Shown: piece by piece, positions 33,266 through 41,826 of the stretch
Layout of the letters: every line of letters begins with the position of its first letter
Numbering within the stretch: the stretch's first letter is position 1
Source of the DNA: CAYWBU01 sp942491525
GTDB taxonomy: Bacteria; Desulfobacterota; Desulfomonilia; UBA1062
Length of the DNA stretch: 64,000 nucleotides
NCBI GenBank assembly: GCA_942491525.1
Contig: CALOBW010000056.1
Span: 1 to 64,000, forward strand
Direction of reading: 5' to 3'
The notes under the pieces: generated by a model
Database searches by the model: none
What the model was told of the DNA's origin: nothing
What the model saw: only the letters and a program-made list of their open reading frames with translations
Translations under genes and position numbers: made by a program

Positions 33266-34134
33266 ATCTCAACCCCCAGGAAGTAGCGGATGGCAAAGCC
33301 CATGCCGAAGCTGAGCAGGGCCACGCCCATGCTTAATCCTGCCATCTCCAGGAAGCGGCTCTTGAAGTCCAGATCTTTTGCAACCGAGATGTAGTAGTTG
33401 AAACCGGCGATGATCAGTATTGCGCTGATCAAAGTTAGAGTGATGGCCAGGATGTAGCTCTGACAGACCAGGAAGGGCGTAATCAGAATGATGACGGTGC
33501 AGATGTAGGCGATGCCGGTGTAGATCGAGGCCTTGACGGGGTGGTTGTCGCCGCCCTCGGCTTTGGTGGCGAGATATTCGCTGGCGGCCATGGAGAAGGC
33601 CGCGGCCACGCCGGTGATGGAACCGGTCAGGGCGATCAGGGCCGTGTCCTGCAGGGCCAGGGTCAGGCCGGCCAGCGCGCCGGTCAGCTCCACCAGGGCG
33701 TCGTTGAGGCCCAGCACCATGGAGCCGGTGTAGCGCAAGCGCTCCTCATCCAGCATGGCTATCAGAGCCTCCTCATGGTCGTTCTCATCTTTGATAATGC
33801 GGGCCGCTTCAGGCAGAGTGCCGACAACCTGTTCATATTTGCTCTGGGCGCTGTCCTCGCCGTTCTCCATCAGTTTGATGGCAAAGGTGTAGCCGAAGAT
33901 GATGCTGATCAGGTAGTAGCGCCACACCTTGAGCCAGTTGGGCCTGACGTCCACACCGGTGTGGGCTTTCCACTCCTGGTAGTGGTCAAACTCGTCGCTG
34001 GCGATGCCCCTGAGGATCTTGGCGTTTGCGGGCGATTTAACCCGGCCGGCCAGCTTGTTGTAGATGTGATACTCTGTGATTTCGCTGCGTTGGTAGGCCA
34101 GCAGCTCCTTCAATATTTCGGCTGTCAGTTCCAT
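33262..34134 (-). CDS. VIT1/CCC1 iron/manganese transporter with ferritin-like N-terminal domain
   Basis: 290 residues from ATG 34134, chosen for AAGGAG just upstream. The first 140 residues are a rubrerythrin-like four-helix segment with likely diiron ligands in EITEYHIY, SDEFDHYQEW and DENDHEEAL. The rest is a five-helix VIT1/CCC1 transporter with LGLNDALVELTGALAG and SMAASEYLATKAE. Proteins with this fusion export iron or manganese, with the ferritin-like part sensing or delivering metal. It stands alone on the minus strand opposite the IscU-like gene. Confidence 0.9.
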   Translation of the reverse strand: MELTAEILKELLAYQRSEITEYHIYNKLAGRVKSPANAKILRGIASDEFDHYQEWKAHTGVDVRPNWLKVWRYYLISIIFGYTFAIKLMENGEDSAQSKYEQVVGTLPEAARIIKDENDHEEALIAMLDEERLRYTGSMVLGLNDALVELTGALAGLTLALQDTALIALTGSITGVAAAFSMAASEYLATKAEGGDNHPVKASIYTGIAYICTVIILITPFLVCQSYILAITLTLISAILIIAGFNYYISVAKDLDFKSRFLEMAGLSMGVALLSFGMGFAIRYFLGVEI

Positions 34135-34334
34135 GATAACTCCTTGTCTGAGCCTTGGCATACTGCCAAAAAAGCGCGTTCGTCAAGATTGACAATTTTT
34201 TATAAAAACAGGCTGGATTTATCTTGAGAACTGTCCTATTTAGCGGGAGTCTGGCGAGATTTGGATTGAGAGACGCCGACTTATCCGGAGGCCCGAACTC
34301 GGGTCTAAAAAAACTGGAACAAAGGAGAAACTTA

Positions 34335-35027
34335 GTGAAGTATTCATCAGAAGTAGAAGAGATGGTATGCGTTGCCAAGGGCCCCAAAAACGGTCCCGCA
34401 CCCATTCCTGCAGAGGGCAAGTGGGTTCAGGCCAAGGAGATCAAAGACATCTCGGGTCTGACACATGGTGTTGGCTGGTGCGCTCCCCAGCAGGGTACCT
34501 GCAAACTGACCCTGAATGTTAAAGACGGCATCATCGAAGAGGCCCTGGTTGAGACTGTCGGCTGTACCGGTATGACCCACTCGGCCGCCATGGCATCGGA
34601 GATCCTGCCCGGCAAGACCATTCTCGAAGCTCTGAATACCGACCTGGTCTGCGACGCCATTAACGTGGCCATGCGCGAACTTTTCCTGCAGATTGTATAT
34701 GGACGTTCTCAGACAGCCTTCTCCGAGGGCGGCCTGCCCATCGGTGCCGGCCTTGAGGATCTGGGCAAGGGCCTGCGTTCTGTGACCGGAACCATGTACG
34801 GCACCGCTGCCAAGGGTCCGCGCTACCTGGAGATGGCCGAAGGCTACGTCCAGGAGCTGGCGCTGGACGCCAATGATCAGATCATCGGTTATAAGTTTGT
34901 GCAGCTGGGCCGCATGATGGAGATGATCCAGGGCGGTATGGATGCCAACGAGGCTCTGGAAAAGTCCAGCGGCACCTATGGCCGCTTTGCTGACGCTGTT
35001 AAAACCATTAATCCCAGACATCAGTAG
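34335..35027 (+). CDS. IscU-like iron-sulfur scaffold family protein paired with GGGtGRT
   Basis: 230 residues from GTG 34335, chosen because AAAGGAG lies ahead and upstream sequence in the same frame is not protein-like. Conserved pieces are VGWCAPQQGTCKLTLNVKDG and EALVETVGCTGMTHSAAMAS followed by PGKTILEAL, which map onto the IscU/NifU-N beta-strand and cysteine-loop region; the family is annotated as iron-sulfur cluster assembly scaffold protein. C-terminal to this is an extra roughly 110-residue domain. It always travels with the GGGtGRT gene found 15 bases downstream. Function is unproven. Confidence 0.82.
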   Translation: MKYSSEVEEMVCVAKGPKNGPAPIPAEGKWVQAKEIKDISGLTHGVGWCAPQQGTCKLTLNVKDGIIEEALVETVGCTGMTHSAAMASEILPGKTILEALNTDLVCDAINVAMRELFLQIVYGRSQTAFSEGGLPIGAGLEDLGKGLRSVTGTMYGTAAKGPRYLEMAEGYVQELALDANDQIIGYKFVQLGRMMEMIQGGMDANEALEKSSGTYGRFADAVKTINPRHQ

Positions 35028-35042
35028 GAAGGAAGATTTAAA

Positions 35043-36041
35043 ATGGCTTTATTTGAAAGTTACGAGAGAAGAATTGATCAGATCAACGCCCTGCTCAACC
35101 AGTACGGCATTGCCTCCGTCGAAGAGGCCGAGGCCATCTGCAAGGAGAAGGGTCTCGATATCTACAACCTGGTAAAGGAAGTTCAGCCCATCTGCTTCGA
35201 GAACGCCTGCTGGTCTTACATCGTAGGCGCCGCCGTGGCCATCAAGAAGGGGCAGACCGTGGCCTATGAAGTTGCCCAGACCCTGGGTGAGGGCCTGCAG
35301 GCCTTCTGTATTCCCGGTTCCGTTGCCGACGACCGCAAGGTTGGCCTGGGTCACGGCAACCTGGCCTCCATGCTGCTGCGTGAAGAGACCAAGTGCTTCG
35401 CCTTTGTGGCCGGTCACGAGTCCTTCGCCGCTGCCGAGGGTGCCATCGGTCTGGCCAGAAGCGCCAACAAGGCCCGCAAGGAGCCTCTGCGCGTCATCCT
35501 GAACGGCCTGGGCAAGGATGCCGCCCAGATCATCTCACGCATCAACGGTTTCACCCATGTTGAGACCAAGTTTGACTATGCTACCGGCAAGCTGGAGATC
35601 GTCAGCGAGACGGCCTACTCTGACGGCGAGCGCGCCGATGTCCGCTGCTTCGGCGCCGACGATGTGCGTGAGGGCGTTGCCATCAACCATCACGAGGGCG
35701 TGGATGTCTCCATCACCGGTAACTCCACCAATCCCACCCGTTTCCAGCACCCGGTTGTCGGTACCTACAAGAAGGAGTGTATCGAGATGGGCAAGCGCTA
35801 CTTCTCAGTTGCCTCGGGTGGCGGCACCGGCCGCACCCTGCACCCTGACAATATGGCTGCCGGCCCAGCTTCCTACGGTATGACCGACACCATGGGCCGC
35901 ATGCACTCCGACGCCCAGTTCGCCGGTTCATCTTCGGTTCCGGCCCACGTTGAGATGATGGGTCTGATCGGAATGGGCAACAACCCCATGGTTGGCGCCT
36001 CAGTTGCTGTTGCCGTTGCCGTTGAGCAGGTAATGAAATAA
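35043..36041 (+). CDS. GGGtGRT protein
   Basis: 332 residues. The name-giving motif is present in VASGGGTGRTLHPDNMAAG, and further blocks GLGHGNLASMLLREETKCFAFVAGHESFAAAEG and GLIGMGNNPMVGASVAVAVAVEQV match this uncharacterised family of anaerobes. No known catalytic fold is evident; the glycine-rich segment could bind phosphate or a cofactor. The AGGAAGG ribosome site and highly favoured codons suggest strong expression. It forms a two-gene unit with the IscU-like protein. Confidence 0.88.
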   Translation: MALFESYERRIDQINALLNQYGIASVEEAEAICKEKGLDIYNLVKEVQPICFENACWSYIVGAAVAIKKGQTVAYEVAQTLGEGLQAFCIPGSVADDRKVGLGHGNLASMLLREETKCFAFVAGHESFAAAEGAIGLARSANKARKEPLRVILNGLGKDAAQIISRINGFTHVETKFDYATGKLEIVSETAYSDGERADVRCFGADDVREGVAINHHEGVDVSITGNSTNPTRFQHPVVGTYKKECIEMGKRYFSVASGGGTGRTLHPDNMAAGPASYGMTDTMGRMHSDAQFAGSSSVPAHVEMMGLIGMGNNPMVGASVAVAVAVEQVMK

Positions 36042-36048
36042 ATCAGTT

Positions 36049-36074
36049 CCTGAGGGGAACTTCTTCCCCTCAGG
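36049..36074. terminator. Bidirectional stem-loop between GGGtGRT gene and pncB
   Basis: CCTGAGGGGAA (36049-36059) and TTCCCCTCAGG (36064-36074) form a perfect 11-bp stem with a CTTC tetraloop between two convergent genes. The pncB stop lies within it. U-tracts are weak on both sides. Confidence 0.6.
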
Positions 36075-37512
36075 CTTCCCCTATCTGCTGAAGCAGCTCC
36101 TGCTTCAGCGCTTTTAACCTTTTTGAGAGGCTCACCTTGTAGCGGTGAGGGTTGATCAAGCGTTTGTATGAGTCGTCCAGCGAGTCCAAGCCCTGACGCA
36201 CGGTGGCCTGGCAGGCGCTCAGGCTGCGCGGTTCGGCAACTCTCTGGCCATCAATGACAACCGGCTGCAGCAGATGCTGGGTGTAGGCGTACTCCTCCAG
36301 CACAAAGGCTGTCTCCAGGTAGGGGTGGTTAAATGTGATCGGTTCTCTGTCTTGAACTCTTCTGGCCAGTTCATCAGCTTCATCGTTGAGGTAGATGAGA
36401 TCGCCCACCATCAGTCCCTGCTGGTTGTAGAAGCGGCAGCTGTTTTTGCTGCCCGGGTTTGATGTTTTGTCGGGGGTATTGGTCAGCTTCATACAGGGTT
36501 TTAGCTGACCGTTATGCTCTTTGGCGGCAATTTTATAGACCCCGCTCAGGGCGGGGTCGGCGGCGCCGGTTACCAGCCGGGTGCCGATGCCCCAGACATC
36601 GATGGATGCGCCCTCATCAAGCAGCTGGTGCATGATATATTCATCAAGTTCATTGGAAACAATGATACGGGCAGCGCCTAAGTCGTTTTCGTCCAGGATG
36701 TGGCGCACCTCGCGGCTGAGGTAGGCCAGGTCCCCGCTGTCCAGGCGGACTCCGAAACCGCTGCGGCCCTCCTCTTTGAGTCTTTTGAGAACAGTGATGG
36801 CGTTAGGCAGACCAGATTTGAGCGTGTCATAGGTGTCGATCAGAAGGATGCAGCTGTCCGGATAGATGGCGGCGAAGCGCTGGAAGGATTCAAGCTCTGA
36901 GTCATGGCTCATGACCCAGCTGTGGGCCATGGTGCCCTTGACCGGAATGCCCCACTGCCGGCCGGCGGCGACGTTGGAGGTGGCGCTGGCGCCGCCGATG
37001 AAGGCCGCCCGGCTGGCCGAGAGGGCGCCGTCAAAACCCTGGGCGCGCCGCAGGCCGAACTCCAGGATCAGGCCGCCACGGCAGGCGTTGACCATGCGGG
37101 CGCTCTTGGTGGCGATCAGGGACTGGAAGTTGATGGTGTTGAGCAGCAGGCTTTCGATCAGCTGGGTCTCGATCAGCGAGCCCTCGATGCGCAGGATTGG
37201 TTCATTGGCAAAGACGACGCTGCCCTCCAGGGGGGCATAGAGGCTGCCGCAAAATTTGTAGCCGGCCAGATAGTGCAGGAAGGAGGGGCGGAAAATCTTG
37301 AGTGAGTCGAGATAGTCCAGCTCATCCTGCGAGAAGCTAAGCGTCAGGATGGTTTCGAGCAGGGGCTCCAGGCCGGCAAAAATTGTAAAGCCGCCCCCGA
37401 ACGGCTGGCGCCTGAAAAACATGTCGAAGATCGCCAGCTTGTTTTTTTGTTCGAGTAGGTAGCCCTGCATCATGGTCAGTTCGTAGAGGTCGGTCAGCAG
37501 CGCCGCCTTCAC
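36070..37512 (-). CDS. pncB: Nicotinate phosphoribosyltransferase
   Basis: 480 residues. The type II PRTase fold shows in LLTDLYELTMMQGYL at the start, FGLRRAQGFDGALSASRAAFIGG, the histidine region GTMAHSWVMSH (phosphorylated histidine in the family) and VWGIGTRLVTGAADPALSGVYKI. It links nicotinate to PRPP with ATP hydrolysis in NAD salvage. Its start overlaps the end of pncA by four bases, so the two consecutive salvage steps are translated together. Confidence 0.95.
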   Translation of the reverse strand: MKAALLTDLYELTMMQGYLLEQKNKLAIFDMFFRRQPFGGGFTIFAGLEPLLETILTLSFSQDELDYLDSLKIFRPSFLHYLAGYKFCGSLYAPLEGSVVFANEPILRIEGSLIETQLIESLLLNTINFQSLIATKSARMVNACRGGLILEFGLRRAQGFDGALSASRAAFIGGASATSNVAAGRQWGIPVKGTMAHSWVMSHDSELESFQRFAAIYPDSCILLIDTYDTLKSGLPNAITVLKRLKEEGRSGFGVRLDSGDLAYLSREVRHILDENDLGAARIIVSNELDEYIMHQLLDEGASIDVWGIGTRLVTGAADPALSGVYKIAAKEHNGQLKPCMKLTNTPDKTSNPGSKNSCRFYNQQGLMVGDLIYLNDEADELARRVQDREPITFNHPYLETAFVLEEYAYTQHLLQPVVIDGQRVAEPRSLSACQATVRQGLDSLDDSYKRLINPHRYKVSLSKRLKALKQELLQQIGEA

Positions 37513-38126
37513 GGCGCAATCTCCGTATGGGTGATGAGATTGACTCCCATCTGGCGCATCTGGTTCAAGGCGTTCTCGGTGCTGGCCTTTGCGACGCCGC
37601 GGCAGACATCGGTGATGACGCTTACCTTGAGGCCGGCCTTGATCGCATCGCGGGCCGAATAGAAGACGCAGTAGTCGGTGGCCAGACCGCAGAGGAAGAT
37701 CTCATTGATTTTGAGGCCGTTGAGGTAGCCCAGCAGACCGGTGTAGCTGCTGCGATCATTGTCCATAAAGGTTGAGTAGGAGTCGACCTTGAGATTTGTG
37801 CCCTTGCGGATGATCAGGCTTAGCGGATTCAGATCAAGGGCTGGGTGGAATTCGGCCCCGGGAGTGCCCTGGATGCAGTGGTCGGGCCAGAGGGTCTGTT
37901 CATGGTTGCCCAGCAGGATCTTGCTGTAGACCTGTTTGCCGGGATGGTTGGACGCAAACGATTTATGGCCGCTGGGGTGCCAGTCCTGGGTGGCAACAAT
38001 CCGGTCAAACTTGCCCATGCTGCGGTTGATGCTGGGAATGATCCGGTCGCCTTCTTCGATGCCCAGCCGGCCGCCGGGGCAGAAATCATTCTGGATATCT
38101 ACAATGATCAGGGCTCTCATGACCAT
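37509..38126 (-). CDS. pncA: Nicotinamidase/pyrazinamidase
   Basis: 205 residues, isochorismatase-like hydrolase. Catalytic aspartate in IIVDIQNDFCPGG, metal ligands in QDWHPSGHKSF, and the nucleophilic cysteine in LCGLATDYCVFYSARDA are all present. It hydrolyses nicotinamide to nicotinate for the adjacent pncB. Two ATGs, at 38126 and 38120, are possible starts; neither has a Shine-Dalgarno sequence, and the stretch just upstream is the U-tract of the preceding gene's terminator. Confidence 0.95.
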   Translation of the reverse strand: MVMRALIIVDIQNDFCPGGRLGIEEGDRIIPSINRSMGKFDRIVATQDWHPSGHKSFASNHPGKQVYSKILLGNHEQTLWPDHCIQGTPGAEFHPALDLNPLSLIIRKGTNLKVDSYSTFMDNDRSSYTGLLGYLNGLKINEIFLCGLATDYCVFYSARDAIKAGLKVSVITDVCRGVAKASTENALNQMRQMGVNLITHTEIAP

Positions 38127-38147
38127 AATAATAAAAGCGGCTGGACA

Positions 38148-38177
38148 ATAAAAAAGGGGGAGGCAAAAGCCTCCCCC
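38148..38177 (-). terminator. Rho-independent terminator of the exported protein gene
   Basis: On the minus strand GGGGGAGGC, a TTTT loop and GCCTCCCCC form a 9-bp stem followed by six T residues (38155-38150). It closes the monocistronic gene at 38202-39074 and separates it from pncA. Confidence 0.92.
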
Positions 38178-38201
38178 TCTGGGTGCTTAAAAAGCGGCAG
38201 T

Positions 38202-39074
38202 CTACTTCCAGAGCTTCTCGTCGTCCAGTACGCTCTGGGCCCACTCCTTGTAGTATCTGATATCAGATGCAGCCGCGAACTCGAGCATCTCCTTGGCGTA
38301 GGCTTTGTACTTGACAGCCTCGGCGTCGGTCATGCCGCTCTTCTTCTGCTTGTCTACGGCGCGGATCAGGTACTCGCCGCCCAGGCAGGCGTCGGTGACG
38401 GGCTCATAGGCGTTCATGTAGCCGCCGCAGCCCTCATCCCACTCCTTGAAGTATTTCAGGGCCAGCTCCCACTGTCCCTTGGGGGCAACAAAGCCCGGGA
38501 TGTGGCTCAGGAACTGGAACTGAGCGTAAGCCGGCATGTAGTTGAGGTAGGTCTTGTCGGCCTCATAGGCGGCATTGACATCTTTCTTGGTGTTGGGCAG
38601 GGCGCCCTCTTTGATGGCGGCCATGATGCCGTTAAGATTGTTGTAGCCGCCCTTGGCCTCGATGTACTTGCCCATACATACGGTTCTCCAGAAGTAGGCT
38701 TCAACTCTGGCCGGCTCTTTAGCCTGAGCCTTGGGAGCCATCTCCAGGCCCTTTTTGGCCCACTCGTCGCAGATCTCGGCCCAGTTGGTGACAGTCCAGC
38801 GCTGCATGGAAGATGCCTCACTGTACTGGGCGCAGCCTCTGAGGTAGCGCCACATCAGCTCATAGTTATCGGGATCCTTCTCCAGCGCAGCAATGGTCAT
38901 ATCCAGAGACTGCTTAATGTAGGCCAGGTCCTCGGCGGTGTTCATGCGCGGGTGGCCCTTCTTGTATGTCGCATCGATCTGCTCATACATGCTCGGATCT
39001 GTTGCAGCCATACCGGTGGATGCAATGCAAAGCATAACTGCTGCAATAAGTCCTACAAACAACTTGTTTTTCAT
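38202..39074 (-). CDS. Exported alpha-helical repeat protein of unknown function
   Basis: 290 residues with a signal peptide ending at STGMAA and a strong AAGGAGAGG ribosome site. The mature protein is predicted almost all helical, with TPR-like repeats (DPDNYELMWRYLRGCAQYSEAS; ARVEAYFWRTVCMGKYIEAKGGYNN; YMPAYAQFQFLSHIPGF) broken here into short segments. The general look is that of TRAP-transporter T-component (TatT-like) or similar solenoid proteins, but no membership can be claimed. It has its own terminator and an AT-rich upstream region, so it is probably well expressed and monocistronic in the periplasm. Confidence 0.75.
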   Translation of the reverse strand: MKNKLFVGLIAAVMLCIASTGMAATDPSMYEQIDATYKKGHPRMNTAEDLAYIKQSLDMTIAALEKDPDNYELMWRYLRGCAQYSEASSMQRWTVTNWAEICDEWAKKGLEMAPKAQAKEPARVEAYFWRTVCMGKYIEAKGGYNNLNGIMAAIKEGALPNTKKDVNAAYEADKTYLNYMPAYAQFQFLSHIPGFVAPKGQWELALKYFKEWDEGCGGYMNAYEPVTDACLGGEYLIRAVDKQKKSGMTDAEAVKYKAYAKEMLEFAAASDIRYYKEWAQSVLDDEKLWK

Positions 39075-39424
39075 ATTCTACCCTCTCCTTAAATTTTATA
39101 AAAATTACCAGTTGTCAGCTATGCCAGACTCTATATGGCAATGCAAGTTAATTTGGTAACACTCTGTAAATGAAGGGGGTTTTTATGAAATTATATTCGG
39201 CAATTGAATGGAAATTTAGAATGAGAAACTTAATTCTAACCGCCTGGAATAAGTCTGTTTTTGAGGCAGTTTTATACGGGCGATGTCCGTCAGGGAGCTG
39301 CTGGAATTTTGACGATCGCCTATGGCGGGACAGGGTCAGGGTTTGGACAGTGAGATTATGATCTGGCTCTTTTGTAGTAATAACAGCCAGGTATGAAATG
39401 GTCTGCTGTCAGATAATTGTTGGA
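39075..39424. other. Intergenic region without a supported gene
   Basis: About 350 bases of lower GC between the divergent exported-protein gene and the hairpin upstream of the small ORF at 39579. It must hold the promoter of the minus-strand gene. A 63-codon frame at 39170-39361 has no family features and is not called. I see no tRNA and no recognisable riboswitch. Confidence 0.5.
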
Positions 39425-39464
39425 GGCATGCGCATGTGTCATGATCGTGACGCTTGTGCATGCC
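39425..39464. repeat. Long imperfect hairpin upstream of the small ORF
   Basis: Forty bases fold into a single stem of 17 base pairs (three of them G-U) with one mismatch and a 4-base GATC loop. The outer arms are GGCATGCGCA (39425-39434) and TGTGCATGCC (39455-39464); the inner arms are GTCATG and CGTGAC. No U-run follows, so it is not a standard terminator. It could be a protein-binding site, a repeat element or a structured 5' RNA. Confidence 0.55.
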
Positions 39465-39471
39465 GTGAGAG

Positions 39472-39500
39472 TTGATTTTAGAGAATTAAACTCATAAATA
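39472..39500 (+). promoter_or_regulatory. Candidate promoter for the small ORF at 39579
   Basis: TTGATT (39472-39477) and TAAATA (39495-39500) with a 17-base spacer lie directly after the long hairpin and 79 bases before the ATG. The -35 matches well and the -10 is moderate. Confidence 0.35.
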
Positions 39501-39578
39501 CGGAAGGTTATCTTTAAGTATAAGATTTAGGCACGCCTGATGCAAAACGAAGTGCAAAACATGGTGGGAGGGCAGAGC

Positions 39579-39857
39579 ATGAATCTGATTACAATCAAGG
39601 CAGTTAGAACCGCTCAGGCAATTGACGCCTACAGTCGCAGCTACCAGCCCCGCGAGACCGATCAGCGCTCTGTTGTTGATCGCACCACCATATCACAGGC
39701 GGCACTGGATGCCGCCAAGCAGGCGCAATCCCCGCAGAAGATATCTGTGGTGGGTTACAGCAGCCCGCCCTCGGAAGCTGCCGTCCAGGCAGACGAGGCG
39801 ACTAACCTTACCCATTTTGGGACAAACCCCAATTCCTCTATAGATATTAAAATCTAA
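39579..39857 (+). CDS. Small soluble protein with D-x2-T-I-S motif, unknown function
   Basis: 92 residues from ATG 39579, chosen for GGGAGGG at 39563-39569; an in-frame ATG at 39540 has no ribosome site. The sequence is polar and probably partly disordered, with Q-, S- and P-rich stretches. It contains VDRTTISQAALDAAKQ, resembling the D-x-V-x-[IL]-S-x-x-A pattern seen in FlgM-like and other small regulators, and shared with the small protein at 59721. It is monocistronic, with a clear terminator. Function unknown. Confidence 0.65.
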   Translation: MNLITIKAVRTAQAIDAYSRSYQPRETDQRSVVDRTTISQAALDAAKQAQSPQKISVVGYSSPPSEAAVQADEATNLTHFGTNPNSSIDIKI

Positions 39858-39867
39858 TTTGTTGAGG

Positions 39868-39907
39868 GATCTCTCCGGGCGCCCACCCGGAGAGATCGAT
39901 TTTTTTG
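39868..39907 (+). terminator. Rho-independent terminator of the small ORF
   Basis: GATCTCTCCGGG (39868-39879) and CCCGGAGAGATC (39886-39897) form a perfect 12-bp stem around CGCCCA, followed by GATTTTTTTG. One of the strongest terminators in the window. Confidence 0.93.
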
Positions 39908-39946
39908 TCCGCCCGGACAGCGCAATCTTTATAACAGTGCCCGCCG

Positions 39947-39975
39947 TTAAACAAAACTTGCATTCTTGCTATAGA
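39947..39975 (+). promoter_or_regulatory. Candidate extended -10 promoter of gpmI
   Basis: TATAGA at 39970-39975 is preceded by TGC, giving an extended -10 element, and a weak -35 TTAAAC lies 17 bases upstream at 39947-39952. It sits between the previous terminator and gpmI and would give a leader of about 45 bases with a good ribosome site. Confidence 0.45.
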
Positions 39976-40025
39976 TGCGCCAGAAGTTACCCTATTATAA
40001 AAAGAACCTTAAAGGAGTTTTATCA

Positions 40026-41537
40026 ATGAAGAACAGACCTGTATGTCTGATTATCCGTGACGGCTGGGGTAAGGGTAAAGATGAGGCGTCCAACGCAATC
40101 TTTTCCGCCAACACTCCCTATACCGACGAGTATGAGAGTAAGTATCCGACAACTCTGATCAGGACAGACGGGCTTAATGTAGGCCTCCCCGAGGGCAGCC
40201 AGGGTAACTCTGAGGTCGGACACCTGACCCTGGGAGCCGGGCGCATCATCTACCAGTCGCTCACCAGAATCGACAAGTCGATTGCCGACGGAGACTTCTT
40301 CGAGAATCCGGCCTTTCTGGACGCCATCAGCAGGGCCAAGCAGAAAAACTCAACCCTGCACCTGATCGGTCTGGTTCAGGAGGAGGGCGTGCACGCAGTC
40401 ACTCACCATACGGTTGCCATGCTGGAACTTTGCAAGCGTCAGGGCTTTGACAATGTTGTGATTCATGCCCTGACGGACGGCCGCGATACCCCGCCCCGGT
40501 CCGCGATGGAGCATATGCAGTTTTTGCAGGACGGCATCGACAAGCAGGGTGTCGGCCGGGTGGCGACGGTTGTGGGCCGTTACTTTGCCATGGACCGCGA
40601 CAAACGCTGGGACCGCACCAAGCTGGCCTATGACGCGATCATCAAGGGTGAGGGTGAAGCGGTTGATTCATGGCAGGCCGCCATCAAGAGTGCCTATGCC
40701 GAAGATCAGAACGATGAGTTCATCAAACCGCGTACTATTGATTACAGCGGCGCCGGCCAGGATGATGTCATGATCTTCATGAACTATCGTTTCGACCGTA
40801 CCCGGCAGCTGACCATGGCCATTGCTGAGTCCGATTTCAGCGACTTTGAAACGGTTCCCCACAACATCCATTTCGTGACCATGACCCACTACTATGATGA
40901 CGGCAACTTTGCCGAGGCTTACGGCCCGATCCCCACCACCAACCTGCTGGGCGAGGTGCTGGCCAAGAACGGGCTCAAACAGCTCAGGTGTGCCGAAACC
41001 GAGAAGTATGCGCATGTGACCTTCTTCTTCAACGGTCAGCTTAATGATCCCTTCGAGGGCGAGGACCGCATCCTGGTGGATTCACCCAAGGTGGCCACCT
41101 ATGACCTTAAGCCTGAGATGAGCGTCTATGAGGTCGGCGACAAGCTGCTTGAGGCCATCGAGTCTGATAAGTATGATGTCATCATCACCAATTTTGCCAA
41201 CGGCGACATGGTCGGGCATTCAGGTGTGTTTGAGGCCGTTGTCAAGGCCGTTGAGGCCGTGGATGAAGTCTGCCACCGGGTGGTTGAAAAGGTTCGGGAG
41301 AAGGGCGGCGTCGTCATGCTGACCGCCGACCACGGCAATGCCGATCAGACCAAACTGCCTGACGGCACCACCATGACATCCCACACCACCAACCCGGTGC
41401 CCTTCACAGTTGTGGCGGATGGTGTCAAGTCGCTGCGTGAAGGCGGCAATCTGGCCGATGTGGCGCCGACCCTGCTGGATCTGGCGGGTATTGAAAAACC
41501 GGTCGAGATGACCGGCGAGACTTTGATTCTGAAATAG
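40026..41537 (+). CDS. gpmI: 2,3-bisphosphoglycerate-independent phosphoglycerate mutase
   Basis: 503 residues from ATG 40026, selected for AAAGGAG and because the protein then starts MKNRPVCLIIRDGWG as expected. The phosphorylated serine is in GNSEVGHLTLGAGR, the phosphatase-domain metal ligands in MLTADHGNADQ and the transferase-domain GRDTPPRSA are present. It interconverts 3- and 2-phosphoglycerate using manganese. The downstream ppnP gene follows after 7 bases. Confidence 0.96.
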   Translation: MKNRPVCLIIRDGWGKGKDEASNAIFSANTPYTDEYESKYPTTLIRTDGLNVGLPEGSQGNSEVGHLTLGAGRIIYQSLTRIDKSIADGDFFENPAFLDAISRAKQKNSTLHLIGLVQEEGVHAVTHHTVAMLELCKRQGFDNVVIHALTDGRDTPPRSAMEHMQFLQDGIDKQGVGRVATVVGRYFAMDRDKRWDRTKLAYDAIIKGEGEAVDSWQAAIKSAYAEDQNDEFIKPRTIDYSGAGQDDVMIFMNYRFDRTRQLTMAIAESDFSDFETVPHNIHFVTMTHYYDDGNFAEAYGPIPTTNLLGEVLAKNGLKQLRCAETEKYAHVTFFFNGQLNDPFEGEDRILVDSPKVATYDLKPEMSVYEVGDKLLEAIESDKYDVIITNFANGDMVGHSGVFEAVVKAVEAVDEVCHRVVEKVREKGGVVMLTADHGNADQTKLPDGTTMTSHTTNPVPFTVVADGVKSLREGGNLADVAPTLLDLAGIEKPVEMTGETLILK

Positions 41538-41544
41538 GAGCGTT

Positions 41545-41826
41545 ATGTTTGCTGTAAATGAGTATTTTGATGGAATGGTGAAGTCGATTGCGTTCAGCGC
41601 GGATGGCGGTCCGGCAACCGTGGGTGTCATGGCCGAGGGCGAGTATGTCTTCGGCACCAGTTCGATTGAGCACATGACCCTGGTCTCCGGCGCCATGGCG
41701 GTCAAGCTGCCCGGCGCGGAGGAGTGGCGTGACATCGCGGTGAACGAGACCTTCATTGTCGAGGCGGGTGTCAAGTTCGGTGTCAAGATCAAGGAGGAGG
41801 CATCATATCTCTGCCTCTATAAGTAG
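41545..41826 (+). CDS. ppnP: Pyrimidine/purine nucleoside phosphorylase
   Basis: 93 residues, the full length of the DUF1255/PpnP cupin family. It begins FAVNEYFDGMVKSIAF, then ATVGVMAEGEYVFGT, HMTLVSGAMAVKLPG, NETFIVEAGVKFGVK and ends SYLCLYK, all family-typical. PpnP phosphorolyses a broad set of nucleosides. It lies in the gpmI transcript, and the following gene begins within its 3' end. Confidence 0.94.
   Translation: MFAVNEYFDGMVKSIAFSADGGPATVGVMAEGEYVFGTSSIEHMTLVSGAMAVKLPGAEEWRDIAVNETFIVEAGVKFGVKIKEEASYLCLYK

Noticed and set aside
39170..39361. 63-codon frame in the intergenic region before the long hairpin
   Set aside because: Weak ribosome site, irregular composition and no recognisable protein features.
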